A stretch of 64,000 nucleotides of DNA from Psococerastis gibbosa (Eukaryota > Arthropoda > Insecta > Psocodea > Psocidae), in contig OZ020488.1 of NCBI GenBank assembly GCA_963971405.1, positions 11,287,261-11,351,260 on the forward strand. Reading direction: 5' to 3'. The position numbers and the translations under genes are program-made. Below the pieces are notes generated by a model that searched no databases, was not told the DNA's origin, and worked only from the letters and a program-made list of their open reading frames with translations. This document shows, one piece after another, positions 10,691 through 22,580 of this stretch; the stretch's first letter is position 1, and each line of letters opens with the position of its first letter.

Positions 10691-11567
10691 CCTCCCCAAA
10701 ATAAGAAAAAAAACAGGTCACGTACAAAGTGAAAAAAAAAATCCATCTCTTACAATTTCTCTGACAAAGTTACAATATAAAATTGAAAATAAAACCGTTT
10801 TATTTAAACAAATTCCTCCCACTCGTTTAGTAGTAGCCAGGGGCGCATTCAGTGACTCAGCAGGTGCCCATAATTGTAGGGTTGTCCCTGGGATCTGAGC
10901 TACTGTACACTGTCCCCCTATTATTACGACACCACCGGTGCTTTATTAATTGGTGCTATATGACGTAGAGTTGTTAAAGATTCGGAATTTGATTATGATT
11001 ATAGAGGTCAAATTGTAGGGTTAGCTACAATGCCCGCCTGATCTCAATCGGTAATTGTTGAGATTAAGCCTAGTTTTTGTGGGGAAATTTTAGGATTCCA
11101 GTGTCGGGTTTGCATTTTTTACTGAAGTTATACATTCAATTCAATATAAATTTATTGTATTTATAATTTGTATGAGTATAACGCCAGCATAGCCGTAAAC
11201 AATAAAAACCCCTGAACTTTGGCGCCACAATTCTAGAGAAGAATTATTTTATTGGCAAATATTAATTGTTAAAAAAGGAAATAATAGTTTTGAGAATTTT
11301 CCAACTGGTCTACGGGAAACATCAAGTATTTTAGCTTCTTTTTTACGGTATTTTGAATACCGTATTTCTATCCAATGTCCAATTAGCAGATCACGGTGTT
11401 GTGATTTACTAATTTATAATGTATTCTAAACTTTACAAGAAGTGCCTTTTTGACTGTACTATAGAATCTAATATATAATACTCATATATGAAATGTAGTA
11501 AAAGTATAGATAGACTATGCAATCAACGCTCAAGTATAAGTATAACTAATAATATTATAAACACAGC
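10691..11567. other. No gene seen
   Basis: AT-rich spacer with a partial MITE end (CCAGGGGCGCATTCAGTGA near 10848). Confidence 0.4.
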
Positions 11568-11942
11568 GCTCATGCACGAGAAAAGTGACACATTTCAAAA
11601 AATTGCAAAATTGAGTTATTTATTCAAAAATGTCGAGGAAAATATAGCGAATTTTATGAATGTAGTGTCACATATCTAGTTTAATTTGTTTCCATAAGAT
11701 TGCGTTTTGTCACTAATCCATTGTCAAGTTTGACTACTTCGGGTTTGGCAATACTGAATACGCTCCAGGCGTTGACGTGGTAATTACACTTCTCCTTCAA
11801 GTAAACTGTCACATCTCAAAATTATTAAGTGCTTCGATAGTACTACAAGTAAAAACTAAAAAATGGTCAGAACTAAAATTTGCATTATCTCAAAAGTCAA
11901 TTATTTAGAAATATGTCACTTTTCTCGTGGATGAGCGATATG
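11568..11942. mobile_element. Possible MITE with ~30-bp inverted ends
   Basis: GCGCTCATGCACGAGAAAAG at 11568 is repeated inverted at 11922-11942 (ATCGCTCATCCACGAGAAAAG on the other strand), and the similarity runs on through GTGACAYATTT. The interior is AT-rich and without coding sense. No target duplication was seen, so superfamily is unknown. Confidence 0.5.
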
Positions 11943-11984
11943 GTCTGCATAAAAAGTGGGTGTGTGTACTTATGTACGCGCGTG

Positions 11985-12370
11985 AGAAGTTATACTTCTT
12001 TGCCATCATTAAAAATATAAATAATACGTACGGATAGAACTGAAACACATTTGACACAATTGTAATTTTTATCACAAACTTTTTATTAAATTTATTTCTT
12101 TATTTCGTAAAAATTAAATAACCAGGTTAGGTTAGGTATTAATAAATATTTAACAGTATTAATTTAATAATATTTAGTGTTAATAATTATATTAAATACA
12201 AATATTTTGATAATAATTATACTAAATACAAATATTTTGATTTATATCAAGAAATAATACGTATGGATAGAACTAAAACACAGATACAAAACGACGGATT
12301 CTGTGAACTTTTTCTGTGAAATGCGAAATCCTCAAAATTCACTCTCGATCGTAAAGAAGTATAACTTCAA
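11985..12370. repeat. Inverted repeat pair with internal tandem copy
   Basis: GAAGTTATACTTCTTT at about 11987 recurs inverted near 12352-12367. Inside, TACGTAYGGATAGAACTRAA occurs inverted/direct near 12027 and 12257, and a ~42-bp AT-rich unit is duplicated at 12180-12245. It looks like an element with weak inverted ends. Confidence 0.4.
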
Positions 12371-12834
12371 AAAGTTTAGGTTTTGCGGCCCAAGATTCAT
12401 GTAACTGCAGGCACGGGGGTCTGTGGCCCCTGGGGAAATTGTTTATAGAAAGGGGTTTGATAGAAGTAAAGCTAAGATTTTAACCAACGTTAATCTGTAA
12501 TCAGTGTTTTCTATGAACTCTGTATGCGTCCTCTCTCACTCAAATGTTAGATCCCCTTCCTATGTTTACGGGCAGGTTACATATTTCGAACTTTTTCAGC
12601 AGTAATTTGCAACCCAAGCTAATGCTCCCAAATCACGTTCATAATCATACGCCACATATCTGCCACGCCCAATAACATTCGCCACATTGAAGGAAACTTA
12701 GGAAAGTCGAGATGGCAGAAAGTATAGAAAAAATGGAGAAAGAAATGAGTAGGTATGCATTGGGCTGAATATTATTATTCATTCGCCGCTATAATTAGGC
12801 CTATTTTGTTTTATAAAAGCATAGCGTCTAAGAT
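12371..12834. other. No gene seen
   Basis: Ordinary spacer without recognisable motifs. Confidence 0.4.
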
Positions 12835-13095
12835 AGCTGGGACAAGTCGTGAGCATGTCAGAAGACCGCATACCAAAGGAAAGGTACAAAGCATCCAAGC
12901 ATGAAGGCGGGAAAACTTCAAAGACTTCCACGAAACCACTTGACGGACGAATTAGAAAATAACCTCCGCGAGGGAGTCCGTAGATGGTGGAGTGTCGTGC
13001 AAAACCAAGATGACTGGAGAAGTGCTGTCGATCAGGCCAAATACCATAAAGGGCTGTAGAGCCAGAAGAAGAAGAAGAAGAAGAAGAAGAAAATA
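12835..13095 (+). pseudogene. LINE 3' end with (GAA)n tail
   Basis: Degenerate relative of 508-835 and 16885-17180: GTCAGAAGACCGCAT, then GTCCGTAGATGGTGGAGTGT, CAAGATGACTGGAGAAGTG, GGGCTGTAGAGCCAGAAGAA and a (GAA)n tail to 13091. Frames are broken; a dead, 5'-truncated insertion. Confidence 0.65.
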
Positions 13096-13698
13096 ATAAG
13101 AATTATTCCGATTTCATGTAATTGCATTTCCGACCCAATAAGGACAATTCCCTCCTTTCCTACGAAGCAACATAAGAACTAATTGCCTGCAAAATAATTA
13201 GAAGTGATAATTGCGGTATAGAGTTTCATCTCCTATCCCTAATTTCGAAGTAGATCTTGCTTGAGACGAGCTTCAAATAGTGTTGGGATGTTTGGCAAAA
13301 AAAGATGCCACAACATGGGGAGGAAACGGTTTTCGTATGGGGGTTGTTTATTGTAAATATTTGTGGATCGTTTTCGGTGATAGACATTACACCTTTCAAC
13401 ATCGTCTTTTATACGCCGCCCCATCTTACCAACGTCTGTATACTTGTAGGTATACAAGGGTGGTTAGACTCACAGCCACAAAAACTAACACACCGACTTC
13501 AAAAGCTTCCAAGTTATCGGTAACATTTACAGACATTATATGTCTAAGAGTGTAGAGAGGAAATAGGGGGGGGGGGGGGGTCCAGACCTGGCTACTGCCT
13601 TGGAACAGATTATAACTAGAAACTACCAGCAGGCGTGGGTTGGGTGAGCGTCCGGAGCTCAGTCAACGATTCCACGGTAGTCCCAAAGTTTCAATGCC

Positions 13699-13919
13699 CA
13701 GTGGTGGATCCAACCTTTCGTTTGATGGGGGTCATTGCCGAAATTGGCGCCCTGTCCTAACAAAGTAAGCCCGGGTTGCAGTGACCAATTTTTCATTCCC
13801 TATTTGTTGTTAATTAGATAATATTTATTTTTACTAAATTTGCCTAGTTTTGTTTGGCCCCCTTTAGGGCGATTCATGGAGGTCATGACCCCCTGACACC
13901 CTCCGTGGATCCGTCACTG
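13699..13919. mobile_element. hAT-type MITE
   Basis: Starts CAGTGGTGGATCCAAC and ends CCGTGGATCCGTCACTG. GGTCATGACCCCC near the right end is a signature shared with 23757-23930 and with a partial end near 5650. Target duplication no longer readable. Confidence 0.7.
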
Positions 13920-15220
13920 CCTAGTGTATGCGGGTGGTTCTCGCCATGTGCCTAATACAGTTAAAAACAAGCAATTTAGATTGCGAGTCACGTGCGCGGA
14001 ACCTACTGCGTCGGAGTTCTGTTGTCAGTCCTGCCAGTTGAATTGTTCATTTCTTCTCCAATTGTCGCTAATTTTTTTTTATGTTGGAACCCTACAACCT
14101 GAAAATGTTTTTTTGCCATTTTCCCCTACGTTTCACTATACTAAGCAATACTTAGCTTATGATAAGGCGCCATATATTCCATATTTATATCGTTCGTCGG
14201 TACACGTTCAATATTTCTCATCAATACGTGGATTTGACTTATAAATAATGCTGGACTATTTCAAGGTACGGCTTTCGCCAGAAAAATTTATTTTTGGACG
14301 CTATTGCGGGAAGTTGGCTCTATGGTAAGTTACCCTTCACAAGATGAGTCAGCCATGGTAATGGAAAATGACTACTCTTTCGCTTATATTTAGCTTATGA
14401 TAAGACGCCATCTATTCTCTTCGGATATTTCTGAATATTGCAACATGTTATTGACTTTCATGTATAGTATTGTATATTGTGATTTTTGACTGTATTTATT
14501 ATTAGTTTTAACTTAGAAAATATTTGTCACAACAGATCATAATGATAATAATAATACAATCAATACCGTCTATTAACGTAATAAAATCTAATGAAAAAAA
14601 TAAAAAATAAATATCTTTCTTTCTTTCAATCTCATATGAATACAATATATAGGTATCCTGCCCGTGACTTTGTTCTCCTTGCTAAAAGGCAGCATAACTA
14701 TGCATACTTTAATTTTACGATTATTTATTACCATTAGCAGTAGAAGATCGTTAAAAAGAAGACTACCGGGCAGAATTCGTGTCTGCAGAAGGCTACATTT
14801 GAATATCCGCGATGGTCCCGGCGGCCATTGTATGCTGATTACCTATACTAGTCTGTTCTTTTGCAGGGCACGTTTCTTAAGATGTCCATACTTGTTCCGC
14901 CATCTTATTTTTTTTTTGTCCCGACCTAGGCATGGACATAAGTTTAAATTCCTCGCATTAAATATGTATGGGCTGTAGTCGCTCGACGATGTGTTGCCTA
15001 GTAAATACGAGTAGTAGCTGCAATAGGTATTTTAGAGGTAGATTATACCATCTTCAGCATTATATTCAACTTTTTTTTAGCGGTTTTAGCCAATCGACAT
15101 TAATTTAACTGATGTATTATATACAGAGTACTATTTAAGAGGATATAGAACATAGATATTAGTCACCCCCGGATCACCTAAAAATGAGTGAGTTTTTTTT
15201 TTTAATTTAATTTAATACGT
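13920..15220. other. No gene seen; short direct repeat
   Basis: TAGCTTATGATAAGRCGCCAT occurs at about 14153 and 14392, 239 bp apart, suggesting a decayed tandem pair. Frames at 13924-14244 and 14664-14978 have no recognisable domains. Confidence 0.4.
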
Positions 15221-15477
15221 AATAAACAAAAAATAACAAAAACTTAGAGTTTTAAAAAAAACTTGTTATTACAACCCGAATTAGTAAAACCCAAATAATC
15301 GTTAAGAAATAAACATTGTCTAAGAAACCCACCTGTGTTAGTATAAAACCCTTTATACTAACACAAGTGAGTTTCTTGGACAAAGTTAATTTCTTAACGA
15401 TTATTTGGGTTTTACTAATTCGGGTTGTTATAACAAGTTTTTCTAAAACTCTCAGTTTTTGTTATTTTTTGTTTATT
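15221..15477. mobile_element. Near-perfect ~126-bp-arm palindrome (foldback element)
   Basis: Arms 15221-15347 and 15352-15477 are inverted copies with few mismatches, separated by a 4-base loop at 15348-15351. GTGTTAGTATAAA faces TTTATACTAACAC at the centre. A transcript in either direction would fold into one long hairpin. Probably a foldback MITE. Confidence 0.8.
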
Positions 15478-15765
15478 AAAATGAAATGCCACGAAGTCAC
15501 GAGTAATCTAATTATTTCTGTTAATACATAAGCTAACTATATATAGATTTAGTCCATCCAAGTTGAAGAAGACTACTTCATACACAATATCATGAAGTAT
15601 TTTTAATTTTTGGTGCTATAAATTCTCCGTGAACTTTACAATGCGTGAAATTTTAGTCCTGCATAAAGTTCATTAAATAATTACGACATCAAAAATTGAA
15701 AAAAAACAAAAAATACCTTATGTCTTGCGTATGAAGTAGCACCCTGCAACTTCCATAGACTAGAC

Positions 15766-15882
15766 CAGTGGTTGGTTTGGCAATGACTTCAGTGCAATAA
15801 AAGTTTACTAAACAGCAATTTTTTTTAAAATTGTTTAAATGATCATATTTAGCTCATTGGCTAATAAGTTTGCCGATCACTG
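15766..15882. mobile_element. Short hAT-type MITE
   Basis: Ends CAGTGGTTGGTTTGGCAA and TTTGCCGATCACTG; flanks GACTAGAC and GACTAAAC match at 7 of 8 bases. 117 bp. Confidence 0.8.
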
Positions 15883-15890
15883 GACTAAAC

Positions 15891-16884
15891 CTATATAACA
15901 TGCGTAGTAAATGCGTAATAAATTAAATAAAAAGCAAAACAGATTGATCAAGGGGTGATCAATATCTACGTTCCACATAATTTCCAGAGTAGCGAACGAG
16001 CTGAGAATAATGCAAGTGGTTAAGGTTGAGTTCTTTTTGTAAACAAACGGCGAACGGTTTATATTTGACGAAATAAATTCATTTTTTGATCCACAAGTAT
16101 TAGAATACTTTTTGAAGACTTCATAATAAACCATAACACAATATACAGGATACAGGATTACTCGAAATCAAATACGCAAAGTGTTTTAGTACAATTAATT
16201 AATTAATTATGCATATTAATTTTATAGAACAGCAATGAGTTCTCGGGGGTAAATAGTCGCAAACATTTGCATTTTCTTTAGTATTAAAAATAGTAAAAAT
16301 ATGTTTGTAGCGTGAATCAAGAAATTAACTAATTTAACCAAAAAAAACCGATCGTCCGTTGCTTACAAATTGTTTTGTAACGATTTACTATGTAGGCTAC
16401 TGTCTTATGTAGGTAACTGAGGAAGAATACCAAAAATTTTTTTTTTTAATTACACCATAGCGCTAGGCTTCCGCCATCAGCTTTCTTGCAGCCCAATACA
16501 ACACATAATCTGGTGAACCTCTGCTACTGACAAGAGCCTGGCACGTCTTAAGATGATTTCCGTCCATCTCTTCCCAAAATTTATAATGAAATGAAAAGAA
16601 TAATCGATTTTTTACAAAATGTATTGTATCTTAACCATATCCACATTTCACATGTTTTAATAAATAACGACCACTTACAGACTTAAATTAATGTATACAA
16701 AATATGGACAAAATACTATTGTATTGTATTATGCCTAAGACCATAACCTATAGCTACAGTAAAGAATTTCCGCTTCAGCAGTGGAAACAACAGCCCCTAA
16801 TGGAGCACCAGCTTTTAAAAATTTGGTAAAGTTTTTATAATTATATTTTGAAGTTAAACGTGGCCGTGGGGCTTTTTCTAAATG
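15891..16884. other. No gene seen
   Basis: AT-rich spacer with an (ATTA)n stretch near 16195. No coding frame with recognisable content. Confidence 0.45.
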
Positions 16885-17180
16885 GGGTATGGTACAGGTT
16901 GCCGTAAGAATGTCAGACGACCGCATGCCGATAAAGATGTACAAAGCTAGCATGGCAGGAAGACGACAGACCGGATATCCTCGAAAACGCTCGAATGATC
17001 AGTTGGAAACTGACCTTTGCGATTTGGGAGTCGTAGATGGTGGAGCGCTGTACAAAACAGAGATGAATGAAGGAGTGTTGTCGAGCAGACCGAGCCCATT
17101 AGGAGCTGAGAATAAGAATAAGAATAAGAAGACGAAGAAGAAGAAGAAGAAAAAGACGGAGAAGAAGAAGAAGAAGAAGA
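16885..17180 (+). pseudogene. LINE 3' end with long (GAA)n tail
   Basis: Encodes an RMSDDRMP..MYKASMAGRR stretch as in 508-835, keeps GTAGATGGTGGAGCGCTGTA and GAGTGTTGTCGAGCAG, and ends in a purine tail of AAG/GAA units up to about 17182. The MITE at 17198 follows directly. Not functional. Confidence 0.7.
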
Positions 17181-17197
17181 AGATGATACAGGTTAGT

Positions 17198-17396
17198 CAG
17201 TGCCGGATTAAGCCAGCGTGGGGGCCTATAGCAAATTCTGTCAAAGGACCCTTGGTTTGCTGTAGATTCTCAAGTTGAGGGTATTAAATAAAACAAAACT
17301 GTTGCAAATTAACTTTTTTGGATATAATATGGGCAAAATATGGACAGGTGGGGCCCCCAAATTTGGTACTCTTGCTGGGTGGCTAATCCGGCACTG
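17198..17396. mobile_element. hAT-type MITE with perfect 8-bp target duplication
   Basis: Ends CAGTGCCGGATTAAGCCA and TGGCTAATCCGGCACTG. Flanked exactly by AGGTTAGT at 17190-17197 and 17397-17404. 199 bp; reference copy for the outer element at 3380-4163. Confidence 0.9.
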
Positions 17397-17404
17397 AGGT
17401 TAGT

Positions 17405-18671
17405 CTAATTTTTATTGATAGTTTAGAATCGAATCTTAATAAGTTAAAATTGCAAAGCTGTTGATCCATATTGACATTATTTCATTTGTACAAAGGAACT
17501 ATGTTACCTTCTTATAACACAAGTAAAGCTTCGTTTAAATCTTAAATTTTAATTTAAATAGCCTACATGTAATAAGACGGTGTCGCAGTATTTGGGGGTA
17601 TTTTCACCACTGTTTTAAAAGTCAAGCGCCTGATTTTTTGGAAAAATAGTGATTCCTAATTTTACCTTTGTGAGACTGTTCTCACACATAAACGTATATT
17701 GCATCATATAGTGGTATTCGGCATTATTTAACTAAAACCCTTAAAATATTAAATTAAATTATTTAAGAAACGAAAATTTAGCGAGGAAATTTTCTCTAAA
17801 GTTTCGTTATGGTCAGTTAAAAAATACCCTGACTTTAAACTCATTGGACGAAATCGGACAAATTGTATTGTATCCCAAAGTCACACGGTACATAAATATT
17901 ATTACTAATAATAATATTGATACTATAGTTTTAAATTTTTTTAATTTAGTTCAAAAAATTATGTGATGACAATATTGCAGATAAGGACTTCTTGTTCTTG
18001 AGAAGATACATACATTACAAGTATGCAGCATGGGCGTGCAATTCTTTGACAGATTAAAAAAATTGGCCGCCATCCAAAAACTTTCACCCATAAAGCAAGA
18101 AAGGAAATATACACATAAGCCTTTTTTAATCTTAGATACCATGATATATTTGTGGGTGTAACCTTGATAGTTATAGTTGTTAAGACAAATTTTGATAAAA
18201 CACTTAGTTTTTGTTTGTTTATTAAATAGGCACAATCACAAGACAAATATACAGACAAATATAAATTCCCTTTAGAAAACATTCGCTTGAAAACTAAAAA
18301 GATATGTGACGCAGTGATGGATTTAAGATTAAGCGGCTTGCCGAGAGCTATTTAGCTCAATTATTCCCAACGCGTAGACAGCAAGTGTTTGATGAAAAAC
18401 AGTCGCCGACTGTGAAAAAGCAACACATCTTGGCAACAGCGCGCATAGAATGACACGTCTTACGATGCCGGCATATCAGAAGAAAAAAAATATCAGAAGC
18501 GCGCCATCATTGATATATCCTGTACAAAGCACAAGAAAACGCTTCACATTCTCAGCTACAAATTGCCCGATACTAAAGAACGATGAGTTCCACTTGGGCG
18601 AAATTTGGCACCGTCTCTACGGGGTCCATCGCTTACCACGTGTCGGACATGTATGCCAAGGTGGCATAAAA
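17405..18671. other. No gene seen
   Basis: AT-rich spacer. Overlapping minus-strand frames near 17950-18280 carry no recognisable motif. Confidence 0.4.
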
Positions 18672-19950
18672 TGATCCGTATGATTCTATTTGAAATCGGT
18701 GCAGTTAGATTGAAATTAGCCGCAGCAAAAGATGGGTTTCCCAGCAGTCACAATTTTTTGGGATTTTTTGTTCGTTTAAATTCAAAAATATCATATAATT
18801 TTGGTAGAAGCTATATACAGTATACCAGAATTAGCTTCCCTGACTTTGTTAAATCCTCGAGAATATAATATACAGTATACTACCAAATACGATCCGTGAC
18901 CAAATGGTTAATTTTACGCGCATGAATTGATCCGTAGGATTCTATTTGAAATTGGTGCAGTTAGATTGAAATTAGCCGCAGCAAAAGATGGGTTTCCCAG
19001 CAGTCACAATTTTTTGGGATTTTTTGTTCGTTTAAATTCAAAAATATCATATAATTTTGGTAGAAGCTATATACAGTATACCAGAATTAGCTTCCCTGAC
19101 TTTGTTAAATCCTCGAGAATATAATATACAGTATACTACCAAATACGATCCGTGACCAAATGGTTAATTTTACGCGCATGAATTGATCCGTAGGATTCTA
19201 TTTGAAATCGGTGCAGTTAGATTGAAATTAGCCGCAGCAAAAGATGGGTTTCCCAGCAGTCACAATTTTTTTTTGATTTCTGGTTCCTTCAACTTCTAAA
19301 ACAGGATAGTTTTTTTTAGGGAAACATGCACCTGCATTTAGTGGAATTAACTTCCCTGACTTTGATTCATCCTCGAGCATATACTGTATACTACCAAATC
19401 CGATCTGTGAATTAGGGTGACTTTGACCAAAGGGTAAACTTTAAGCGCATAAAATGATCCGTATGATTCTATTTCCCACAGTCGGAAGTGTTTTGAATTT
19501 TTGGTTCGTTCAACTTCAAAAACAGCATAGTTGTGGTAGAGAAACTACTGCATGTACTAGAATTCGCTTCCTTGACTTTGATTAATTTTCGAGAATATAT
19601 CGCATACTTCCAAATGAGCCTAACGTAAAAACCACGTACTATGGTGACTTTGAACTGAGGGTTGACTTTATGCGCATAAAATGATCCGTATATGATTCCA
19701 TTTGAAATTGGTACAGTTCGTCCAAAAATTAGCCAAAATAAAAGAGGGGTTTCCTGGCAGTTGCAATTTTTTGAAAAGGCACGTTGGTTTTTTTTCGTTG
19801 CTGCATCTTCGAAAACAGATGTAAATTATTCATGGCTAACTTTGGTAGAGGCTCCACTATAAGTAGAACTTCCTTGACTGTATGCATTTTGAGACCATAT
19901 ACTACCAAATGAGCCAAAAATACCAAGTAGACCAGGATTACTCCCACCTA
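18672..19950 (+). repeat. Five-unit tandem repeat, ~256 bp
   Basis: TGATCCGTA opens units at 18672, 18928, 19184, 19455 and 19682 (spacings 256, 256, 271, 227). The first two units and the start of the third are nearly identical; the last two are heavily decayed. Units 1 and 2 carry the same ~65-residue open frame, which is lost by frame-breaking changes in unit 3 onward and is therefore not taken as a gene. Confidence 0.85.
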
Positions 19951-20600
19951 CGGGGAAGTTGTGCTTTCTTAGTTTAAAGCCTATTGCGTGGCATTATTTC
20001 ATAGCTAGAAAATCCCCAATCCAAATCTATAGCCAAAATTAAAAAAAATAACTACTTTCTTGCCTTTAACAACGTGAGCAAAATTACCCAAACGAGCAGA
20101 GTCAGCCAGGTTATTTATCATCGGCTGTTTTGAAAACCATTTAATTCATTACATCTTACATAAGAATTGCACTGGAATACAATTAATTTCATATCACTTC
20201 ACATACAATATCATTTAATTCATATTATAGTCTTCCACACAGACACAACCAAATGTCTTTGAGCAGGGGAGAATCCAAATTGCCCAGGGCCCAAAAATTT
20301 CACTCAAATTTACATATTTTGTAGTATCTAAGACACTGTGAACCTGAACTTGTTTGAAATAATGAAGTGCGATCTCTTTTGCTTTTACTTCAACTCGTCC
20401 CTGACTGAATATGACCCGGACAATGTGGATTCAGTGAATTTTGGGGGGAATCTATCCAAAAAATATCCAGATGGTGTGGGAGCTAATTAATTATTTTTTC
20501 ACTTCTCATTCAGCGGCCCACATATTGGCAAGCTCTTTGAAGACCTCATGAAACATAGGAAATTTGATGATACCCAATATATTGACTTATGAAAATAATT
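19951..20600. other. No gene seen
   Basis: AT-rich spacer without recognisable elements. Confidence 0.4.
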
Positions 20601-20604
20601 TTAA

Positions 20605-20986
20605 GAGGATATGCTACGTAGAAAATGGGCACCCCAAAATTAAATAAGTTTTTATTTTTTTAATTAATTAACTCAGCTAGTTTTTAAAAATTTGTCTCAT
20701 TTATGTTGTAGAAGACTACCTACTTCTTCTATCATATAATCGAATAATTTTACTTTTCAGATTTGTAGTTTTTCCAAAAATTCTATTATACACGATATTT
20801 TAGTCTCCAATGGTTTTTTTGAAAGAACTAAGGCGCAAAAAATTTAATATTTCCTATTATATGATGTATGAAGTAGTCTTCTACAACTTACATGAGCCAA
20901 ATCTTTAATAACTTGCTTTGTTATTACCATAAAAAAGTCAATAAAAACTACAAATTTTGGGGTGCTAATTTTCGAAGCATGTCCTC
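20605..20986. mobile_element. MITE flanked by TTAA
   Basis: Ends GAGGATATGCTACG and CGAAGCATGTCCTC (imperfect inverted repeats, continued by GCACCCCAAAATT on both sides) sit between TTAA at 20601-20604 and 20987-20990. TTAA duplication suggests piggyBac-type or another TTAA-specific transposase. The interior also holds inverted GTTGTAGAAGACTAC / GTAGTCTTCTACAAC blocks. 382 bp. Confidence 0.75.
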
Positions 20987-20990
20987 TTAA

Positions 20991-21857
20991 GATGCTAAGA
21001 ATGCTGGCCAAACACATTGGCCACCCCTGAATCAGGTTGGTTTCTATTTTTTACTTAATTTAATACCTAATTTAAAGAGATTTGGTTTACTCAATTGCTA
21101 GGGGACTAACTCATATAGTTATATATATATTAATAATAATAATTTTTCCATGAATTCGATAATTCGGTAAATTTCTGTCGGTTATCAGTTTCACGGAAAA
21201 CCCCCTAACCAAAACTAAATAAATCTTCGTAGTACTATGCATGGAATAGTCCTCTATCAATTGAGTAGACCAAATCTAAGTAACTTGAAGTATTAACTTA
21301 AATATAAAATATAAACCAACCTATTTTAGGGTGATTCAGGGGTGGCCAATGTGTACAGCCAGCTACCTCTCAATCTAAAATATTATGTGATAATTTGAAA
21401 AAAAAAAGAAATGACGCACTCAGAAATATAAATTACCCAGTCGAATTTAAAAAATTAAAGATTGGTCACTTATCAAAACCTATTATTTTATTTTTTGATA
21501 GATGTTTATGCATGTTAGGAGGTCTTCAAATAAATATTTTGTCCGATATACTTTATAGGTAGGGGTTTTGGGACAAGAAATTAATTATTTTGATTTGATA
21601 AAATTTGATTCGATTTGATTTGATTTAACTCTCAAACCGTCGATTTTTATACATTTGGATAGATTCTGCTTAATTAATTTAAAGTAGACATTAATCGTTG
21701 AGACTCATTTATTCGCTCCATGCAAGGAACAATGTAGCTACAATGAAAGTTCAGAGATCTGTGTGGCCTATTCATAGTATTGAGACAATAATATTGTCGA
21801 TATGCAATATTTTATTGAGCATATAACTTTCGAATCAGCTACAATGCAAATTTATAT
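20991..21857. other. No gene seen
   Basis: AT-rich spacer with a GATTTGATTT-rich patch near 21595-21625. It lies downstream of the apterous stop codon on the minus strand, so part of it could be 3' untranslated sequence; no decisive poly(A) signal was chosen. Confidence 0.35.
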
Positions 21858-22132
21858 CAGGGGTTCCCAACCTTTCTTGCCCATGGACCACTAGATTATT
21901 GTAAGATGGACCACCATGCCTGTGGCACGAAGATCTTTAAATTCTAGGACCAAGATCAAGTAGTTTGAGCTACAATTACGTACTTTGACTTGATTAAATA
22001 CTTAGGACTGGTATCGGTCGGATTTTATAGTTCAGTGCCAAGATTTACTGCATTTTATATCAAATTTTCGATAACTCAGCTGTTTTATTTTCTTAGTCCT
22101 ATCGCCCGTGGACCACAGGTTGGGAACCCCTA
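21858..22132. mobile_element. hAT-type MITE (CAGGGGTTCCCAACC ends)
   Basis: Left end CAGGGGTTCCCAACCTTTC, right end CACAGGTTGGGAACCCCT, with GTGGTCC/GGACCAC blocks just inside both ends, a widespread hAT terminal pattern. Flanks ATTTATAT and ATGTAGAT agree only 6 of 8. It lies within about 240 bp of the apterous stop codon, so probably within or next to the 3' UTR. Confidence 0.75.
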
Positions 22133-22367
22133 ATGTAGATGGTTGGAACGTTTAATACGGCACTCATAGGACACTGGAAAACCCTAAGAAAGGGATTAAA
22201 TTAAAATTTTGAAAATAAACCAATTTAGGAAAAATACAGTGCAACTCGTAGCATTTTGAAAGTAAGTTAGATCACTGTCTTTCCCAAATTTAGTTCAATC
22301 TTCCGTCAGGTTTTCTCTGAGCATATCGTCCCCATTCAGCCAAGCCATGACTGATATATAAGGGCAA

Positions 22368-22580
22368 TCATGAGCACTCAAGGGAAGGGGGACTGGAGCC
22401 GCCGAGCAGAAAAGGGGGGCTGTGGGGCCCCAGAGGCAAGCCCCCAGACACGGAGCCCCCTCCGTGCGTAGCGTAGCTCTCGAGATCGCTGAGACCACCA
22501 GATTCCGAACTTTTATCCGACTTGCCCTCCTGTTTGGACATCAGACGTCGCCACTTTGCCCTTGCGTTCTGGAACCACAC
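22368..22580 (-). CDS. ap: apterous, terminal coding exon (homeodomain helix 3 to stop)
   Basis: Last coding exon of the LIM-homeobox transcription factor apterous, which specifies dorsal wing identity and subsets of neurons in insects. The exon opens right after a TTCCAG acceptor with Val-Trp-Phe-Gln-Asn-Ala-Arg-Ala-Lys-Trp-Arg-Arg, the DNA-recognition helix (homeodomain residues 47 onward, with Gln50 and Asn51). Then comes a Ser/Gly-rich tail ending in Pro-Pro-Ser-Leu-Glu-Cys-Ser and a TGA at 22368-22370. Seventy codons. Trp in KWRR favours insect apterous over the KFRR of vertebrate LHX2/9. The upstream partner is the exon at 34321-34529; the frame joins in phase 0 between residues 46 and 47, a usual homeobox intron site. 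Insects often have two apterous paralogues; which one this is I cannot tell. Confidence 0.88.
   Translation of the reverse strand: MWFQNARAKWRRLMSKQEGKSDKSSESGGLSDLESYATHGGGSVSGGLPLGPHSPPFLLGGSSPPSLECS

Noticed and set aside
18605..19124. Repeated 65-87-residue protein in the tandem array
   Set aside because: The frame breaks in unit 3 onward and has no codon-level conservation; tandem DNA explains it.
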